Source of the DNA: Saccharomyces uvarum
Taxonomy: Eukaryota > Ascomycota > Saccharomycetes > Saccharomycetales > Saccharomycetaceae
Direction of reading: 5' to 3'
Assembly: GCA_947243795.1 (NCBI GenBank)
Contig: OX365931.1
Span: 62,001 to 126,000, forward strand
Length of the DNA stretch: 64,000 bases
In this document: piece by piece, positions 18,985 through 28,460 of the stretch
Position numbering within the stretch: the first letter of the stretch is position 1
Layout of the letters: the number at the start of each line of letters is the position of its first letter
The notes under the pieces: generated by a model
The model's database searches: none
Told to the model about the DNA's origin: nothing
The model's input: only the letters and a program-made list of their open reading frames with translations
Translations under genes and position numbers: made by a program

Positions 18985-19327
18985 TGTTGGAACAAGATTC
19001 AACTATCGTCCATCTATTACTATTATATACGGTGTTAAAAGAGGACATAAATTACAAGACTAGTAAATTAAGATTCAAACTGTCATCGAGATTAATGGAA
19101 GCTGAAGCGCAAGGATTGATATTGTAATAGGGTCAATGAATGATAACATGTAAAAAGAGGAAAAGAATCATTTATAATATTATGCAAAATTACAGATTCC
19201 TTTCTGTGGATTCCTAAATCCATGAGGAGAATCTCTAGTATAATCTATATACGTAATATTATAACATTAAGAATTAATGGAATCCCAAAGATCATCATAC
19301 AATTATAAAACTCAATACTAATTATCA
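18985..19327 (+). mobile_element. Solo delta LTR of a Ty1/Ty2-type Copia element (fossil)
   Basis: The element begins TGTTGGAA and shares several blocks with Ty1/Ty2 delta LTRs: TATACGGTGTTA, GGAAGCTGAA, GCAAGGATTGATA, TTCCTAAATCC and GGAATCCCAA. The length of about 343 bp is near the 334 bp typical of delta. The right end is set at a TATCA and is uncertain by a few bases. No internal element sequence is present, so it is a solo LTR. I see no matching 5 bp target duplication at its ends. It lies about 165 bp upstream of a tRNA gene, the preferred target zone of Ty1. Divergence from the consensus suggests an old insertion. Confidence 0.85.
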
Positions 19328-19491
19328 ACACGATGACCTGTAAAAGTTTTTGATACATTCTGGGTTGAGAGTTAATTCTTGTTTCAGCAGGGTACACAAG
19401 AGAAAAAAGAACAATAAGCATCTAGCATTTAAGTATCTTTTTCATGTTTAATAAGTTTCCTTTTTCATTTAGAAAGACCATTAACAAGTTA

Positions 19492-19562
19492 GCGCAAGTG
19501 GTTTAGTGGTAAAATCCAACGTTGCCATCGTTGGGCCCCCGGTTCGATTCCGGGCTTGCGCA
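19492..19562 (+). tRNA. tG(GCC): tRNA-Gly (anticodon GCC)
   Basis: The 71 nt gene folds as a cloverleaf. The acceptor stem pairs GCGCAAG with CTTGCGC, followed by discriminator A. The A box is TGGTTTAGTGGT and the B box GGTTCGATTCC. The anticodon arm CAACG-TTGCCAT-CGTTG places GCC at 19524-19526, reading GGC/GGU glycine codons. There is no intron. A T-rich tract starting at 19563 serves as the RNA polymerase III terminator. The upstream delta LTR fits Ty targeting to Pol III genes. Confidence 0.98.
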
Positions 19563-19659
19563 TTTCTTTTTTTTCGCACTTGATATTCCTTTTTTTGGTT
19601 TGTACCTGGTTTATTTAGGCCAAGAATTTTTATTTTTTTAAAAGAAACCTGATTTCTGC

Positions 19660-19804
19660 TTATCGTGAGTGTTTAGGCACCTCTTAACCATTGTCTAACC
19701 GCGGCTTGCATCTTTTGTAAAATTTTCTTCGGCCTTTTACAGTATACTCATTATCGCTAATCTCTTATCGCTTATCGCGCGCCAAAAACCGCCGGCGGCA
19801 ATTT
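19660..19804 (+). promoter_or_regulatory. UGA4 upstream activation region: GATA cluster and UAS-GABA
   Basis: The CG-rich palindrome AAAAACCGCCGGCGGCAAT at 19784-19802 matches the UAS-GABA element bound by Uga3 with Dal81 for induction by GABA. Just upstream, TTATC (GATAA on the other strand) occurs at 19751, 19765 and 19772, with another at 19660. This is the UAS-NTR type of site for Gln3, Gat1 and the repressors Dal80 and Gzf3. The order, GATA cluster then UAS-GABA about 385 bp before the ATG, is as described for S. cerevisiae UGA4. Confidence 0.88.
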
Positions 19805-20186
19805 CTAAATTTTTCTGTCATGTTGGATGTTGTAATCTATTGGCATAGAGGGTATGGAGGGGGGCATTTAATGGTCCACTACCGCACAACATACTTACAC
19901 AAAATTATCAATAAGGGAAGACCTACTAGTTTGGAGTCGGATAACGCGGCTTGGCAAAGTAATCAGTTCCTTTTTGGTTAATCTTCTTGGTATAAGATTG
20001 GTCTTTAGTGATAGTGATAGTGAATACAACACACTTTTGCATATAAAAGGCATATATATACAGAGCTATTCGAACACATTAATCTGCATGTTTCGGCTCT
20101 TTCTTTGTTACTCTCATAACATACTGTAGTAAAGCAGTTAACTTCAGTCGTGAAGTTTAACAGAGTCTTACAATACACTAACAACT

Positions 20187-21902
20187 ATGAGTATGTCAAG
20201 CAAAAGCGAGAACAAAATAACGGTAGAACGAAAGGTGTCGACGGATCTTGGCCAAGCCTTTCAACTTCAAGGGCTCGGATCCAATTTAAGGTCGATTCGT
20301 TCCAAGACTGGTGCAGGTGAAGTAAACTATATTAATGCTGCTAAATCTGTAAATGACAACCAACTGCTTGCGGAAATCGGTTACAAGCAAGAATTGAAGA
20401 GACAGTTTTCCACGTTGCAAGTTTTTGGTATTGCATTCTCCATTATGGGTTTACTGCCATCCATCGCCTCTGTCATGGGTGGTGGTCTGGACGGTGGTCC
20501 TGCATCCCTGTTGTGGGGTTGGTTTGTAGCTGGTTTTTTCCTTTTACTTGTTGGTATTTCGATGGCTGAACATGCAAGTGCCATTCCCACCGCTGGTGGT
20601 TTATACTATTGGACATACTATTATGCTCCAGAAGGTTACAAAGAGATCATTTCGTTTATTATTGGTTGTTCGAACTCTCTAGCATTAACAGCTGGTGTCT
20701 GTTCAATCAATTATGGTTTGGCTGAAGAAATTGCTGCTGCTGTCACCTTGACCAAAGATGGAAATTTCGATGCGACAAGAGGGAAGCTTTATGGTATATT
20801 TGCTGGTGCAGTGGTACTCATGGGTCTTTGTACATGTATTGCCTCTGGGGGTATTGCTCGTTTACAAACACTGAGTATTGTTTCCAATGTGTTTATCATT
20901 ATCTTATTATTCATTGCCTTACCAATCGGTACCAAACGTAATATGGGAGGTTTTAATAATGGTGATTTTATATTCGGAAAGTTTGAAAATTTTAGTGATT
21001 GGAATAATGGCTGGCAATTTTGCCTTGCTGGTTTTATGCCTGCTGTTTGGACAATTAATTCATTTGATTCGTGTGTCCATCAATCCGAAGAAGCCAAAGA
21101 TGCCAAAAAATCCGTTCCAATTGGTATAATTTTATCCATTATTGTTTGTTGGATCTTAGGTTGGTTCATTATTATCTGTTTGCTGGCCTGTATCAATCCT
21201 GATATTGCAAGTGTTTTGGACTCTAAATACGGGTTTGCTTTGGCTCAAATAGTTTATGATTCTTTAGGAAAAAAATGGGCCATTGCATTCATGTCATTAA
21301 TTGCATTCTGTCAATTTTTAATGGGAGCATCCATCACAACAGCTGTTTCCAGACAAGTGTGGGCATTTTCCCGTGATAATGGTTTGCCCCTATCAAAGTA
21401 TATCAAAAGAGTGGATTCTAAATACTCCGTTCCATTTTATGCTATTTTGGCTGCTTGTGTATGTTCATTGGTTTTAGGGCTGCTATGTTTGATTGATCAG
21501 GCTGCCACAAATGCATTGTTTAGTTTAGCCGTGGCAGGAAATAATCTGGCATGGAGTACCCCCACTGTCTTACGTTTGACTTCAGGTAAAGATTTGTTCA
21601 GACCTGGTCCATTCTATCTAGGTAAGTTTTGGTCTCCAATAGTTGCTTGGGTAGGTGTGGCCTTCCAAGTGTTCATTATCATTATGGTTATGTTCCCCGC
21701 TCAACAAAAGGGTATTACAAAGGCCACAATGAATTACACATGCGTTATTGGTCCCGGTATTTGGATTCTTGCAGGTATCTATTACAAAGTTTACAAGAAG
21801 AAATACTATCACGGTCCAGCAACTAATTTATCTGATGAAGATTACGTTGATGCCGTTGGTGTTGATGTTATCGATACAATCATTTCTAAACAAGAACCAT
21901 AA
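20187..21902 (+). CDS. UGA4: Uga4, GABA and 5-aminolevulinate permease
   Basis: Uga4 is an APC-superfamily proton symporter of the vacuolar and plasma membranes that takes up GABA, putrescine and 5-aminolevulinic acid. The 571-residue length equals that of S. cerevisiae. After a hydrophilic N-terminus of about 75 residues (LRSIRSKTGAGEVNYI), some 12 hydrophobic helices follow, starting at VFGIAFSIMGLLPSIASVMG. Family motifs include GGGLDGGPASLLWGWFV, AEHASAIPTAGGLYYW and SFDSCVHQSEEAKDAKKSVP. The tail ends SKQEP. GABA induction and nitrogen repression are supported by the upstream UAS-GABA and GATA sites. Its substrate 5-aminolevulinate also connects to the haem pathway enzyme HEM3 nearby, although I see no evidence that the adjacency matters. 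Confidence 0.98.
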   Translation: MSMSSKSENKITVERKVSTDLGQAFQLQGLGSNLRSIRSKTGAGEVNYINAAKSVNDNQLLAEIGYKQELKRQFSTLQVFGIAFSIMGLLPSIASVMGGGLDGGPASLLWGWFVAGFFLLLVGISMAEHASAIPTAGGLYYWTYYYAPEGYKEIISFIIGCSNSLALTAGVCSINYGLAEEIAAAVTLTKDGNFDATRGKLYGIFAGAVVLMGLCTCIASGGIARLQTLSIVSNVFIIILLFIALPIGTKRNMGGFNNGDFIFGKFENFSDWNNGWQFCLAGFMPAVWTINSFDSCVHQSEEAKDAKKSVPIGIILSIIVCWILGWFIIICLLACINPDIASVLDSKYGFALAQIVYDSLGKKWAIAFMSLIAFCQFLMGASITTAVSRQVWAFSRDNGLPLSKYIKRVDSKYSVPFYAILAACVCSLVLGLLCLIDQAATNALFSLAVAGNNLAWSTPTVLRLTSGKDLFRPGPFYLGKFWSPIVAWVGVAFQVFIIIMVMFPAQQKGITKATMNYTCVIGPGIWILAGIYYKVYKKKYYHGPATNLSDEDYVDAVGVDVIDTIISKQEP

Positions 21903-22145
21903 TAAAAAACATACAATCCTTCTTATAAAGTTTTTATATTCAAAATTTATAAGGTCTGAATCTGTAGAGTCAGTATTTTAATTTAATTATATTTCATTTT
22001 TTTTGCTTCGTCTTTCCAGATATATAATTGAGACGTCTAAATATAAAAAAAGAGAAAAAGTTTAAAAAAATTCTCTACTGCACTTGATGTGAATATATAT
22101 ATCCCAATAAGTATTTATAACCCCCCCCCCTTAATCTACGGTAAC

Positions 22146-23186
22146 CTAATCTTCATCAGAGGAAAGGTAGTCTATCAAGGGACCACTTGACACACTAGCA
22201 GATGTCTTTGTTGGAAGACTCTCTATATTGGTAGTACCCTTTTTTAATTTCTTCAAGTTTTCTATAAAATCATCATCCCCCATTCCATTGTCTATGGGTA
22301 GTAATCTTTTCTTAGAATTACTAACGCTTACTTCTGAAGACGAATCAATCGATAACTCCGTACCTGGACTTTTCTTAGCTTCGTTGCTGGTGGTAGGATT
22401 GGCCCTATTGTTGTTGTTATTGTTAAGTAGACGTACCATCATATCTAGGGACTCTAGTTTTTGTTCTTCCAAAAGCCTCTTTTGTGCAGCGGGGTCAGGA
22501 TCCTCATTGGCCCATTTCACCAGCAGCCCTGTACCCTCCTTTCTATCGTCCCATTCCTTGTCACTGTGTAGCAGCAACGTCTGGTTACTCATTGCCTCTT
22601 TAGCAAATTCTGCACTGGCTTGATATTTGAATTTCACAAATGCGCAACTTTTGTCCTCAACATATCGTATCCTATCGATGTCACCCAACCGGGAAAATAC
22701 AAACCGTACCCTACTTTCAATCTGAGTAGGCTTCAATTGCTTACTATTCAATGCGCCATCGATACCACCAACGTACAGTGTCTTATTTTTCTTCCTGAAC
22801 GAACCAACCCCACCCATATCCTCTCTATAATCGGCAAATTTTTCTCTACCAAAGCAATCCAGTACTTCTGTTCTTAGAGCTAGCCTGCTCACATCATCTT
22901 CGTTCGGGATATGATGTAGATAGCGACATTTGGAGCCAAGACAGCACATACCCTTTGCGAAAAACAGACAGAAAAACAACTCGCCGTCATTGTCACCCCT
23001 AGTCTTCCCGGAATGAGATTGCGGCTGCAAAGCAAAGGGACTAACGAACCGTGTATTCCCACCCAACCCTTGGGACCATTTACTGTACCATATATTAAAA
23101 GTCAAACCGGTCTGCACCGGTATAGAAGAGGGAAGTTCTGACTCTCTCACTTGCACCTTTGCAAATCTATCTTTCCAAGAATCCAT
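22146..23186 (-). CDS. CWC2: Cwc2, spliceosomal RNA-contacting protein of the Prp19 complex
   Basis: Cwc2 is a component of the Prp19-associated complex that contacts U6 snRNA and helps form the active spliceosome. The start is the ATG at 23186 (MDSWKDRFAKVQV), which aligns with the known N-terminus and gives 346 residues. A few in-frame codons upstream lack an ATG. A CCCH zinc finger is visible in FFCLFFAKGMCCLGSKCRYLHH with C-x7-C-x5-C-x3-H spacing, at about residues 73-91, inside the Torus domain. An RRM follows at about 132-210 (KTLYVGGIDGAL, SCAFVKFKYQA). The C-terminal third is Asn/Ser-rich and diverged, ending in the conserved DYLSSDED. The gene is convergent with UGA4. Confidence 0.96.
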   Translation of the reverse strand: MDSWKDRFAKVQVRESELPSSIPVQTGLTFNIWYSKWSQGLGGNTRFVSPFALQPQSHSGKTRGDNDGELFFCLFFAKGMCCLGSKCRYLHHIPNEDDVSRLALRTEVLDCFGREKFADYREDMGGVGSFRKKNKTLYVGGIDGALNSKQLKPTQIESRVRFVFSRLGDIDRIRYVEDKSCAFVKFKYQASAEFAKEAMSNQTLLLHSDKEWDDRKEGTGLLVKWANEDPDPAAQKRLLEEQKLESLDMMVRLLNNNNNNRANPTTSNEAKKSPGTELSIDSSSEVSVSNSKKRLLPIDNGMGDDDFIENLKKLKKGTTNIESLPTKTSASVSSGPLIDYLSSDED

Positions 23187-23476
23187 CCGGCTTCCTACCA
23201 ACTAGCCTACAGTCCTATTGGTGTCATTATCAACACAGGGCATCGCCCGTAGCCTTATTATAGCCTGTTTTAGAAGCATAATAGAAACTTTCGTCGTTAC
23301 CCGAAACCTAACCGTGTCTCACGATAGATTGGACTAAACTTTGAAAAAATTTTTTAATGAAAAAAAAAAGTGATGAGGAAAGAAAATAGCTGAAAAACTA
23401 GTGTATGTTATTGCAGAAGCTGTTAATTTGATCGATCAGTTGGGTAATAGATACAACGAAAACAAGTATAGCAAAC
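23187..23476. promoter_or_regulatory. Divergent CWC2/NHP2 promoter with RRPE- and PAC-like sites
   Basis: TGAAAAAATTTTTT near 23342-23355 resembles RRPE. GTGATGAGG at 23370-23378 carries the GATGAG core of PAC. They lie 100-135 bp before the NHP2 ATG. This pairing suits co-regulation of NHP2 with ribosome-biogenesis genes and parallels the NOP6 promoter in this window. Confidence 0.55.
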
Positions 23477-23947
23477 ATGGGTAAGGACAGCAAGGAACAC
23501 AAGGAAAGCAAAGAAAGCAAGTCAGTGGACAACTATGAGGCCAGGATGCCCGCCGTGTTGTCATTTGCCAAGCCATTGGCTTCCAAGAAACTAAACAAGA
23601 AAGTGTTAAAGACCGTCAAGAAGGCCTCCAAGGCAAAGAACGTCAAGAGAGGTGTCAAGGAAGTTGTCAAGGCCCTAAGAAAGGGTGAGAAGGGTTTGGT
23701 TGTCATTGCCGGTGACATTTCCCCAGCCGATGTTATCTCCCATATCCCAGTCTTGTGTGAGGACCATTCTGTTCCATACATCTTCATACCTTCCAAGCAA
23801 GATTTGGGTGCTGCTGGTGCCACAAAGAGACCCACCTCTGTTGTCTTCATTGTCCCAGGTAGCAATAAGAAGAAAGATGGAAAGAACAAGGAAGAAGAAT
23901 ACAAGGAATCCTTCAACGAAGTCGTCAAGGAAGTCCAAGCTTTGTGA
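23477..23947 (+). CDS. NHP2: Nhp2, box H/ACA snoRNP core protein
   Basis: Nhp2 is one of the four core proteins of H/ACA snoRNPs, which direct pseudouridylation and processing of rRNA in the nucleolus. The 156-residue length equals that of S. cerevisiae. A charged N-terminal extension (MGKDSKEHKESKESKSVD) precedes the L7Ae/L30e fold at about 45-145, with KRGVKEVVKALRKGEKGLVVIAGDISP and the RNA-binding region VPYIFIPSKQDLGAAGATKRPTS, both shown here as short recognisable blocks (VKEVVKALRKGEKGLVV, SKQDLGAAGATKRPTS). Codon usage is strongly biased toward preferred yeast codons, as expected for an abundant protein. Confidence 0.98.
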   Translation: MGKDSKEHKESKESKSVDNYEARMPAVLSFAKPLASKKLNKKVLKTVKKASKAKNVKRGVKEVVKALRKGEKGLVVIAGDISPADVISHIPVLCEDHSVPYIFIPSKQDLGAAGATKRPTSVVFIVPGSNKKKDGKNKEEEYKESFNEVVKEVQAL

Positions 23948-24231
23948 AGAGAGATTTCTTGACCACATTGAGAATCTAAAAGAATAAAAAAAGAATTTGG
24001 CATTAGATATATATTTTGACTGTAGGCCTTCTGTATATTATATAATACTACTATTAACATCAAATGTTTGCAAGCTTTCGGGTAACCGCGTTTTATTTCG
24101 CTGCTTTTTATCAGTGATATATATGTGAAAATATAACTAAAGTGCAGGCGATTGTAGACGATTGGGAACAGGTTAACAAGGCACATCTATTGCATTCTTG
24201 ATTGGCATATAGTTTCCAGTAGGAGTGAGAA

Positions 24232-25848
24232 ATGAGGTTTGTTTTTGATGAAGTTTTTAGTTCAGATACTGAGTCTCCAGAATTCGAGGAAGCGTGCTCT
24301 ACAACATCTTCTGCATCATCACAATGCGTAACACCTGAACCGAGTCCGGCTGCGAAGCTACCCCTCTTCACCACGATTGGCGCCAAGCAATTGATACAGG
24401 AGTCTGTAGAGGAACTGGATCCTGCTCTAGAACACTTTTTGCGTGACTTGAACCTGCAATCCAAACTGATTCCTATAAATGAGCCCATCGCAACTGCGTC
24501 ATCGATGTTTGTACCACGTACCACTGATAAACCACTTGCAAATCCATCTCGCACTTCAGTGACGAGCACTGCTGAGGACCAAGATACGAGGCTACACCTA
24601 CTAAAGGCGATGGAAGACTCATTCCAAAGAAAGATGCAAAATTTGGTACTTACTAATCAGAAGGAAGTCCAGTCTATAAGAGACAAGAAACGCCGTATTG
24701 AAGAGCAACGTAAGAGAAAAGAGGAGGAAGAGCGCAAGCGCAAAGAAGCAGAAGAGAAAGCCAAACGAGAGCAGGAATTGCTGCGCCAAAGGAAGGAAGA
24801 AGAAGAGCGTAAACGTAAAGAAGCTGAAGCAAAGCTAGCTCAAGAGAAACAGGAAGCCCAAAAGAAAAAGATAGAAGAACAAAATGAAAAGGAAAAACAG
24901 CTGAAAAAAGACCAAGAAGCCAAATTGTTGCAACAAAAAGATAAATTGGGTAAAGCAATTACAAGTTTCGATACAATTTCCAAAACTTTCTGGCATTACA
25001 AAGACAAAATCGCCCAAATAAAGCAGGATATAGTGTTGCCCGTCAAGAAGGCCGATGTTAGTATACGAAATTTACTTTCACGTCACAAGAGAAAAATAAA
25101 TCCTAAATTCGGGCAGCTGACCAACAGTCACCAACAACTTTTCAAGATCCAAAACGAGTTAACGCAGTTGATAAATGACACCAAAAGCGATACTTTAGCA
25201 TATCAATGGATCCTAAACTTTATTGCAAAGGCCATAGTTCACCAATCAGAAACCGAAGTCAGGGTGAAACCGGAGTCTGCATTGCCTCTGGGGAAATTGA
25301 CTCTATATCTACTGATTCAGTTCCCGGAACTACAGGAGTTATTTATGGCTAGACTTGTAAAGAAATGCCCCTTTGTCATTGGATTCACATGTGAGATTGA
25401 TACTGAAAAAGGCCGTCAAAACATGGGCTGGAAAAGAAATAATGAGGATAAGTGGGAAGACAACACATCTTACGATGAAAGAATGGGCGGTATATTATCA
25501 TTGTTTGCTATATTAACAAGACTGCCTTTACCTCAAGAATTCATCACCACTAAAAGTCACCCTTTCCCAATTGCTTTATCATGGCACATCTTGGCTAGAA
25601 TTTGTAATACACCACTAGACTTATTAACAAATACACATTTCGTCATCTTGGGATCATGGTGGGATGCCGCTGCTGTGCAATTCCTGCACGCCTATGGGAA
25701 CCAAGCCTCGAAACTACTATTTTTAATTGGTGAGGAACTAACGTCTCGAATGGCTGAAAAGAAATATGTAGGTGCTGCAAGATTAAGGATCTTATTAGAA
25801 GCTTGGCAAAATAACACTATGGAATCGTTTCCGGAAATGTCTCCTTGA
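24232..25848 (+). CDS. GLE1: Gle1, mRNA-export factor and IP6-dependent activator of Dbp5
   Basis: Gle1 sits on the cytoplasmic face of the nuclear pore and, with inositol hexakisphosphate, activates the DEAD-box ATPase Dbp5 to release export factors from mRNA. The 538-residue length matches the S. cerevisiae protein. The N-terminal 120 residues are acidic and Ser/Thr-rich. Residues about 120-240 form a long highly charged coiled coil (repeated EERKRKEAEEK-like units). The C-terminal helical domain (about 245-538) is well conserved, including ALPLGKLTLYLLIQFPELQ and GWKRNNEDKWEDNTSYDERMGG in part. The coiled coil is internally repetitive (RKEEEERKRKEAE occurs in two near-identical copies). 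Confidence 0.97.
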   Translation: MRFVFDEVFSSDTESPEFEEACSTTSSASSQCVTPEPSPAAKLPLFTTIGAKQLIQESVEELDPALEHFLRDLNLQSKLIPINEPIATASSMFVPRTTDKPLANPSRTSVTSTAEDQDTRLHLLKAMEDSFQRKMQNLVLTNQKEVQSIRDKKRRIEEQRKRKEEEERKRKEAEEKAKREQELLRQRKEEEERKRKEAEAKLAQEKQEAQKKKIEEQNEKEKQLKKDQEAKLLQQKDKLGKAITSFDTISKTFWHYKDKIAQIKQDIVLPVKKADVSIRNLLSRHKRKINPKFGQLTNSHQQLFKIQNELTQLINDTKSDTLAYQWILNFIAKAIVHQSETEVRVKPESALPLGKLTLYLLIQFPELQELFMARLVKKCPFVIGFTCEIDTEKGRQNMGWKRNNEDKWEDNTSYDERMGGILSLFAILTRLPLPQEFITTKSHPFPIALSWHILARICNTPLDLLTNTHFVILGSWWDAAAVQFLHAYGNQASKLLFLIGEELTSRMAEKKYVGAARLRILLEAWQNNTMESFPEMSP

Positions 25849-26168
25849 TAGGATTTAATACACACATGAGCACATATATTAAATAGATTATTCAATGAAC
25901 TTAAACTTATTTAACCGTCATTATGTTAATTTTTTTTTCGGCACAATGTCAGGGGATGGCAAATACTACGTCATGAATAATGAGAAAGCATGAGAAAAAA
26001 AACTAAGATGATCTTGCACTAGCATATTCATAATATAGTAGAGATTGTACTCACTGTCCGTTATAGTTCACTGCCATTGAGTGAAGTATATCATATTATT
26101 CTTTTTACGTGTGCCTCATCACTTTCATTTGTAAATGTTAGTACCGTTATTTCAAGTTTTAAAAGCAG
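25849..26168. other. Spacer between GLE1 and YDL206W
   Basis: A 320 bp AT-rich region between tandem plus-strand genes, containing GLE1 3' signals and the YDL206W promoter. I see no distinct element. Confidence 0.45.
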
Positions 26169-28460
26169 ATGCGTAAATCTTTAAGATGGCTAATAACGAT
26201 AGCCTTCTACTCTGCCAACTCTATTTTAATCGGCAACTGTCTTTGGAACAGTGATTCTATTTCTGAGTTTTACCTGCACTCCGTAGTGCTTATTGAATGC
26301 TTTTCACTATTAGGATTGGTCACGTCTGACTATTTGACCCCATCTTTATCATATATTTCTAGCAATATTTTTCATATCTCCAATAGAGTATCTGGAATGA
26401 CGTTATTAGCATTAGGAAATGCATTACCTGATATCACCAGTACCTACCAGTCGATGAAGTCCGGGGTTACTTCCTTGGCTATCGGTGAGCTGTTTGGTGG
26501 TATTTTCTTCCTGTTAACTGTGGTTATTGGACTAATGGGCTGCGTAGCTACTATTCAATTTCAACCTGACAAGTCCATTGAAACTTATACGGAGGAAAGT
26601 TTTGATCAAAATTTATCTTATGACAGAAGCCATTATGTATTGGACGTGGGGATATTCACTTTCATGCTCTTAGTCTCAGGTACCTTTTTAGCAGATGGGA
26701 GACTATACTTTTGGGAATGTATCGTTATGGTTTTAACCTATTGTTGCTGTGCCGCTTATCTGATACGAAGCCATAAATATCCTTGTGATACCGATGGCAC
26801 TTTAGAAGGAGAAGAAGAAGAGACAAAACGCAATAATTTTGTCAATAGCCGTATGGCTGTTCCAAACCATTTTACTTTATCAACCGCCAGTGACACTCCT
26901 CAAACAGATGAAGCGGCACAACATATAATACCTTTCGAAGATGCACAGACTAACGAAGGCAGCACTATTGGATCAGAAGTAACATCTTCTCCAAACAATT
27001 CAGCGGATAATATTTTAAGGTTTAATGAAGGTATAACTGAAAGAAGAGATTATATAAGGCACAAGATACGAGGATATTTACGCTCTAATTATCATGGCTG
27101 GGTACGAATGACTTTGCAAGATTGCTTAGATATCTGGGAGAAACAAAATCTTTTCAACGACGCAGTAAAATCTTTGTCTTTGCCCGCCGACGATACCCAT
27201 TTAGTTCCTAAGACCTCTTCTAATGATGATGAAAGTAGACCGTTGATAAGGATGAGAATAAATTCTTTACAGCCCAGCGACTATTACAAATACTTGTCGC
27301 CAACAAATGCTGGAAACTCTAATCAATTAGGGACCGCAATCTCAGCACCACACAACGAGCCCCTAGATGATTATAATGACTCTACGAATTTATTTTTAAC
27401 TGTACCACAGAAACCAACTTCCAGAACGATATTAAGTTGTGATCGCATCCCGGATTTGGTTCAAACCAACTCTAATATATCTAATAATAATAACAAATGT
27501 CGGCCATATATACAAAATCCTGTCAAGAACAACATATCTAGTGTTGTAGATGAATCTTTGCTGGAGTACGAGGGAGATAATATATTACTCGAAGGAACAT
27601 TGTCTCTTTGCTCAGCAAGAACCAGAACCGTTTGCGAATCGTTTCAACTTTACAAATACTTGACAGACAAATCTTTGAATATCAGTCCCTCTGAATTCTT
27701 ATCATTATTGGTTACTACACCGGTATCAATAATTCTTTATTTGACCATACCATCGGAAGGGAGCCAAAAACATCACGACTCGCCTCTCTCGTATTTACAA
27801 ATTCTTCAGTTAATTGCCTCACCAATAATAATAAATCAATTAATTATAGAAGATTTTTCCTATTGGTTGCTTATAATACCGGCGCTAATAGCTATTTCAC
27901 TCTATTCCAAACAAAAAACCACACCGAGGAAATACAATTCAGATTTAGTCTTCACTATTGCATTTTTATTATCATTAGCATGTATTTCAAAAACCGTTCA
28001 TTTAGTTGTCGCCACACTGACACACTGGATAGAAATCTTTGATATATCTGAAACTATATTGGGCTTAACCATTTTCACGTGGGGTAATTCGATTGGTGAT
28101 TTAGTGTCGAATATCACGTTTGTTAGAATGGGTGTTTTAGAAATCGCAATCGGTGCATGCTTTGGAAGTCCGCTATTGTATTTCTTATTTGGGGTTGGAT
28201 TTGATGGAATTATGATCATGTTGGGTGACAACGAAGGGAAAATTGTTGACGGTAGAGATAATAATATTTTTATGCACCATATCGATTTCGAGGTGGACAA
28301 ACGTTTACTTAATACTGGGATCGGAATCTCGATTGCGTTTTTGATATTTACAGTTTTGATACCATTGAACGGCTGGAAAATAGATAGAAAGATTAGTCTT
28401 TCGCTTCTTACGTTGTATGTCGTTACCACATGCATTAGTATTTTTCTGGAAATTTACTAA
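26169..28460 (+). CDS. Putative sodium/calcium (cation/Ca2+) exchanger, YDL206W counterpart
   Basis: A 763-residue protein, about the length of S. cerevisiae YDL206W, whose transport function is unproven. It has the two-repeat layout of the Ca2+/cation antiporter superfamily. The N-terminal alpha repeat contains MTLLALGNALPDITSTYQSM (about 77-97), and the C-terminal one contains IFTWGNSIGDLVSNITFVRMG (about 636-656). The acidic and polar residues GN(A/S)xxD are present in both. A long hydrophilic cytosolic loop of about 300 residues (215-510) separates the two membrane halves. About 11-12 hydrophobic segments are visible in total. The likely substrate is Ca2+ or another cation exchanged for Na+, K+ or H+. 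The membrane compartment cannot be read from sequence. Confidence 0.9.
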   Translation: MRKSLRWLITIAFYSANSILIGNCLWNSDSISEFYLHSVVLIECFSLLGLVTSDYLTPSLSYISSNIFHISNRVSGMTLLALGNALPDITSTYQSMKSGVTSLAIGELFGGIFFLLTVVIGLMGCVATIQFQPDKSIETYTEESFDQNLSYDRSHYVLDVGIFTFMLLVSGTFLADGRLYFWECIVMVLTYCCCAAYLIRSHKYPCDTDGTLEGEEEETKRNNFVNSRMAVPNHFTLSTASDTPQTDEAAQHIIPFEDAQTNEGSTIGSEVTSSPNNSADNILRFNEGITERRDYIRHKIRGYLRSNYHGWVRMTLQDCLDIWEKQNLFNDAVKSLSLPADDTHLVPKTSSNDDESRPLIRMRINSLQPSDYYKYLSPTNAGNSNQLGTAISAPHNEPLDDYNDSTNLFLTVPQKPTSRTILSCDRIPDLVQTNSNISNNNNKCRPYIQNPVKNNISSVVDESLLEYEGDNILLEGTLSLCSARTRTVCESFQLYKYLTDKSLNISPSEFLSLLVTTPVSIILYLTIPSEGSQKHHDSPLSYLQILQLIASPIIINQLIIEDFSYWLLIIPALIAISLYSKQKTTPRKYNSDLVFTIAFLLSLACISKTVHLVVATLTHWIEIFDISETILGLTIFTWGNSIGDLVSNITFVRMGVLEIAIGACFGSPLLYFLFGVGFDGIMIMLGDNEGKIVDGRDNNIFMHHIDFEVDKRLLNTGIGISIAFLIFTVLIPLNGWKIDRKISLSLLTLYVVTTCISIFLEIY

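Larger units (their letters stand above)
19328..20186. other. Region from the LTR to UGA4 with tRNA gene and UGA4 promoter
   Basis: Beyond the tRNA gene and the UGA4 control sites listed separately, the region has a GTGATAGTGATAGTGA repeat at about 20005-20020 and a TATA-like AAGGCATATATATACAG segment near 20047. No further gene is visible. Confidence 0.5.

Noticed and set aside
23187-23201. Upstream extension of CWC2 by five codons
   Set aside because: The codon at 23201 is TTG. The ATG at 23186 matches the family N-terminus.
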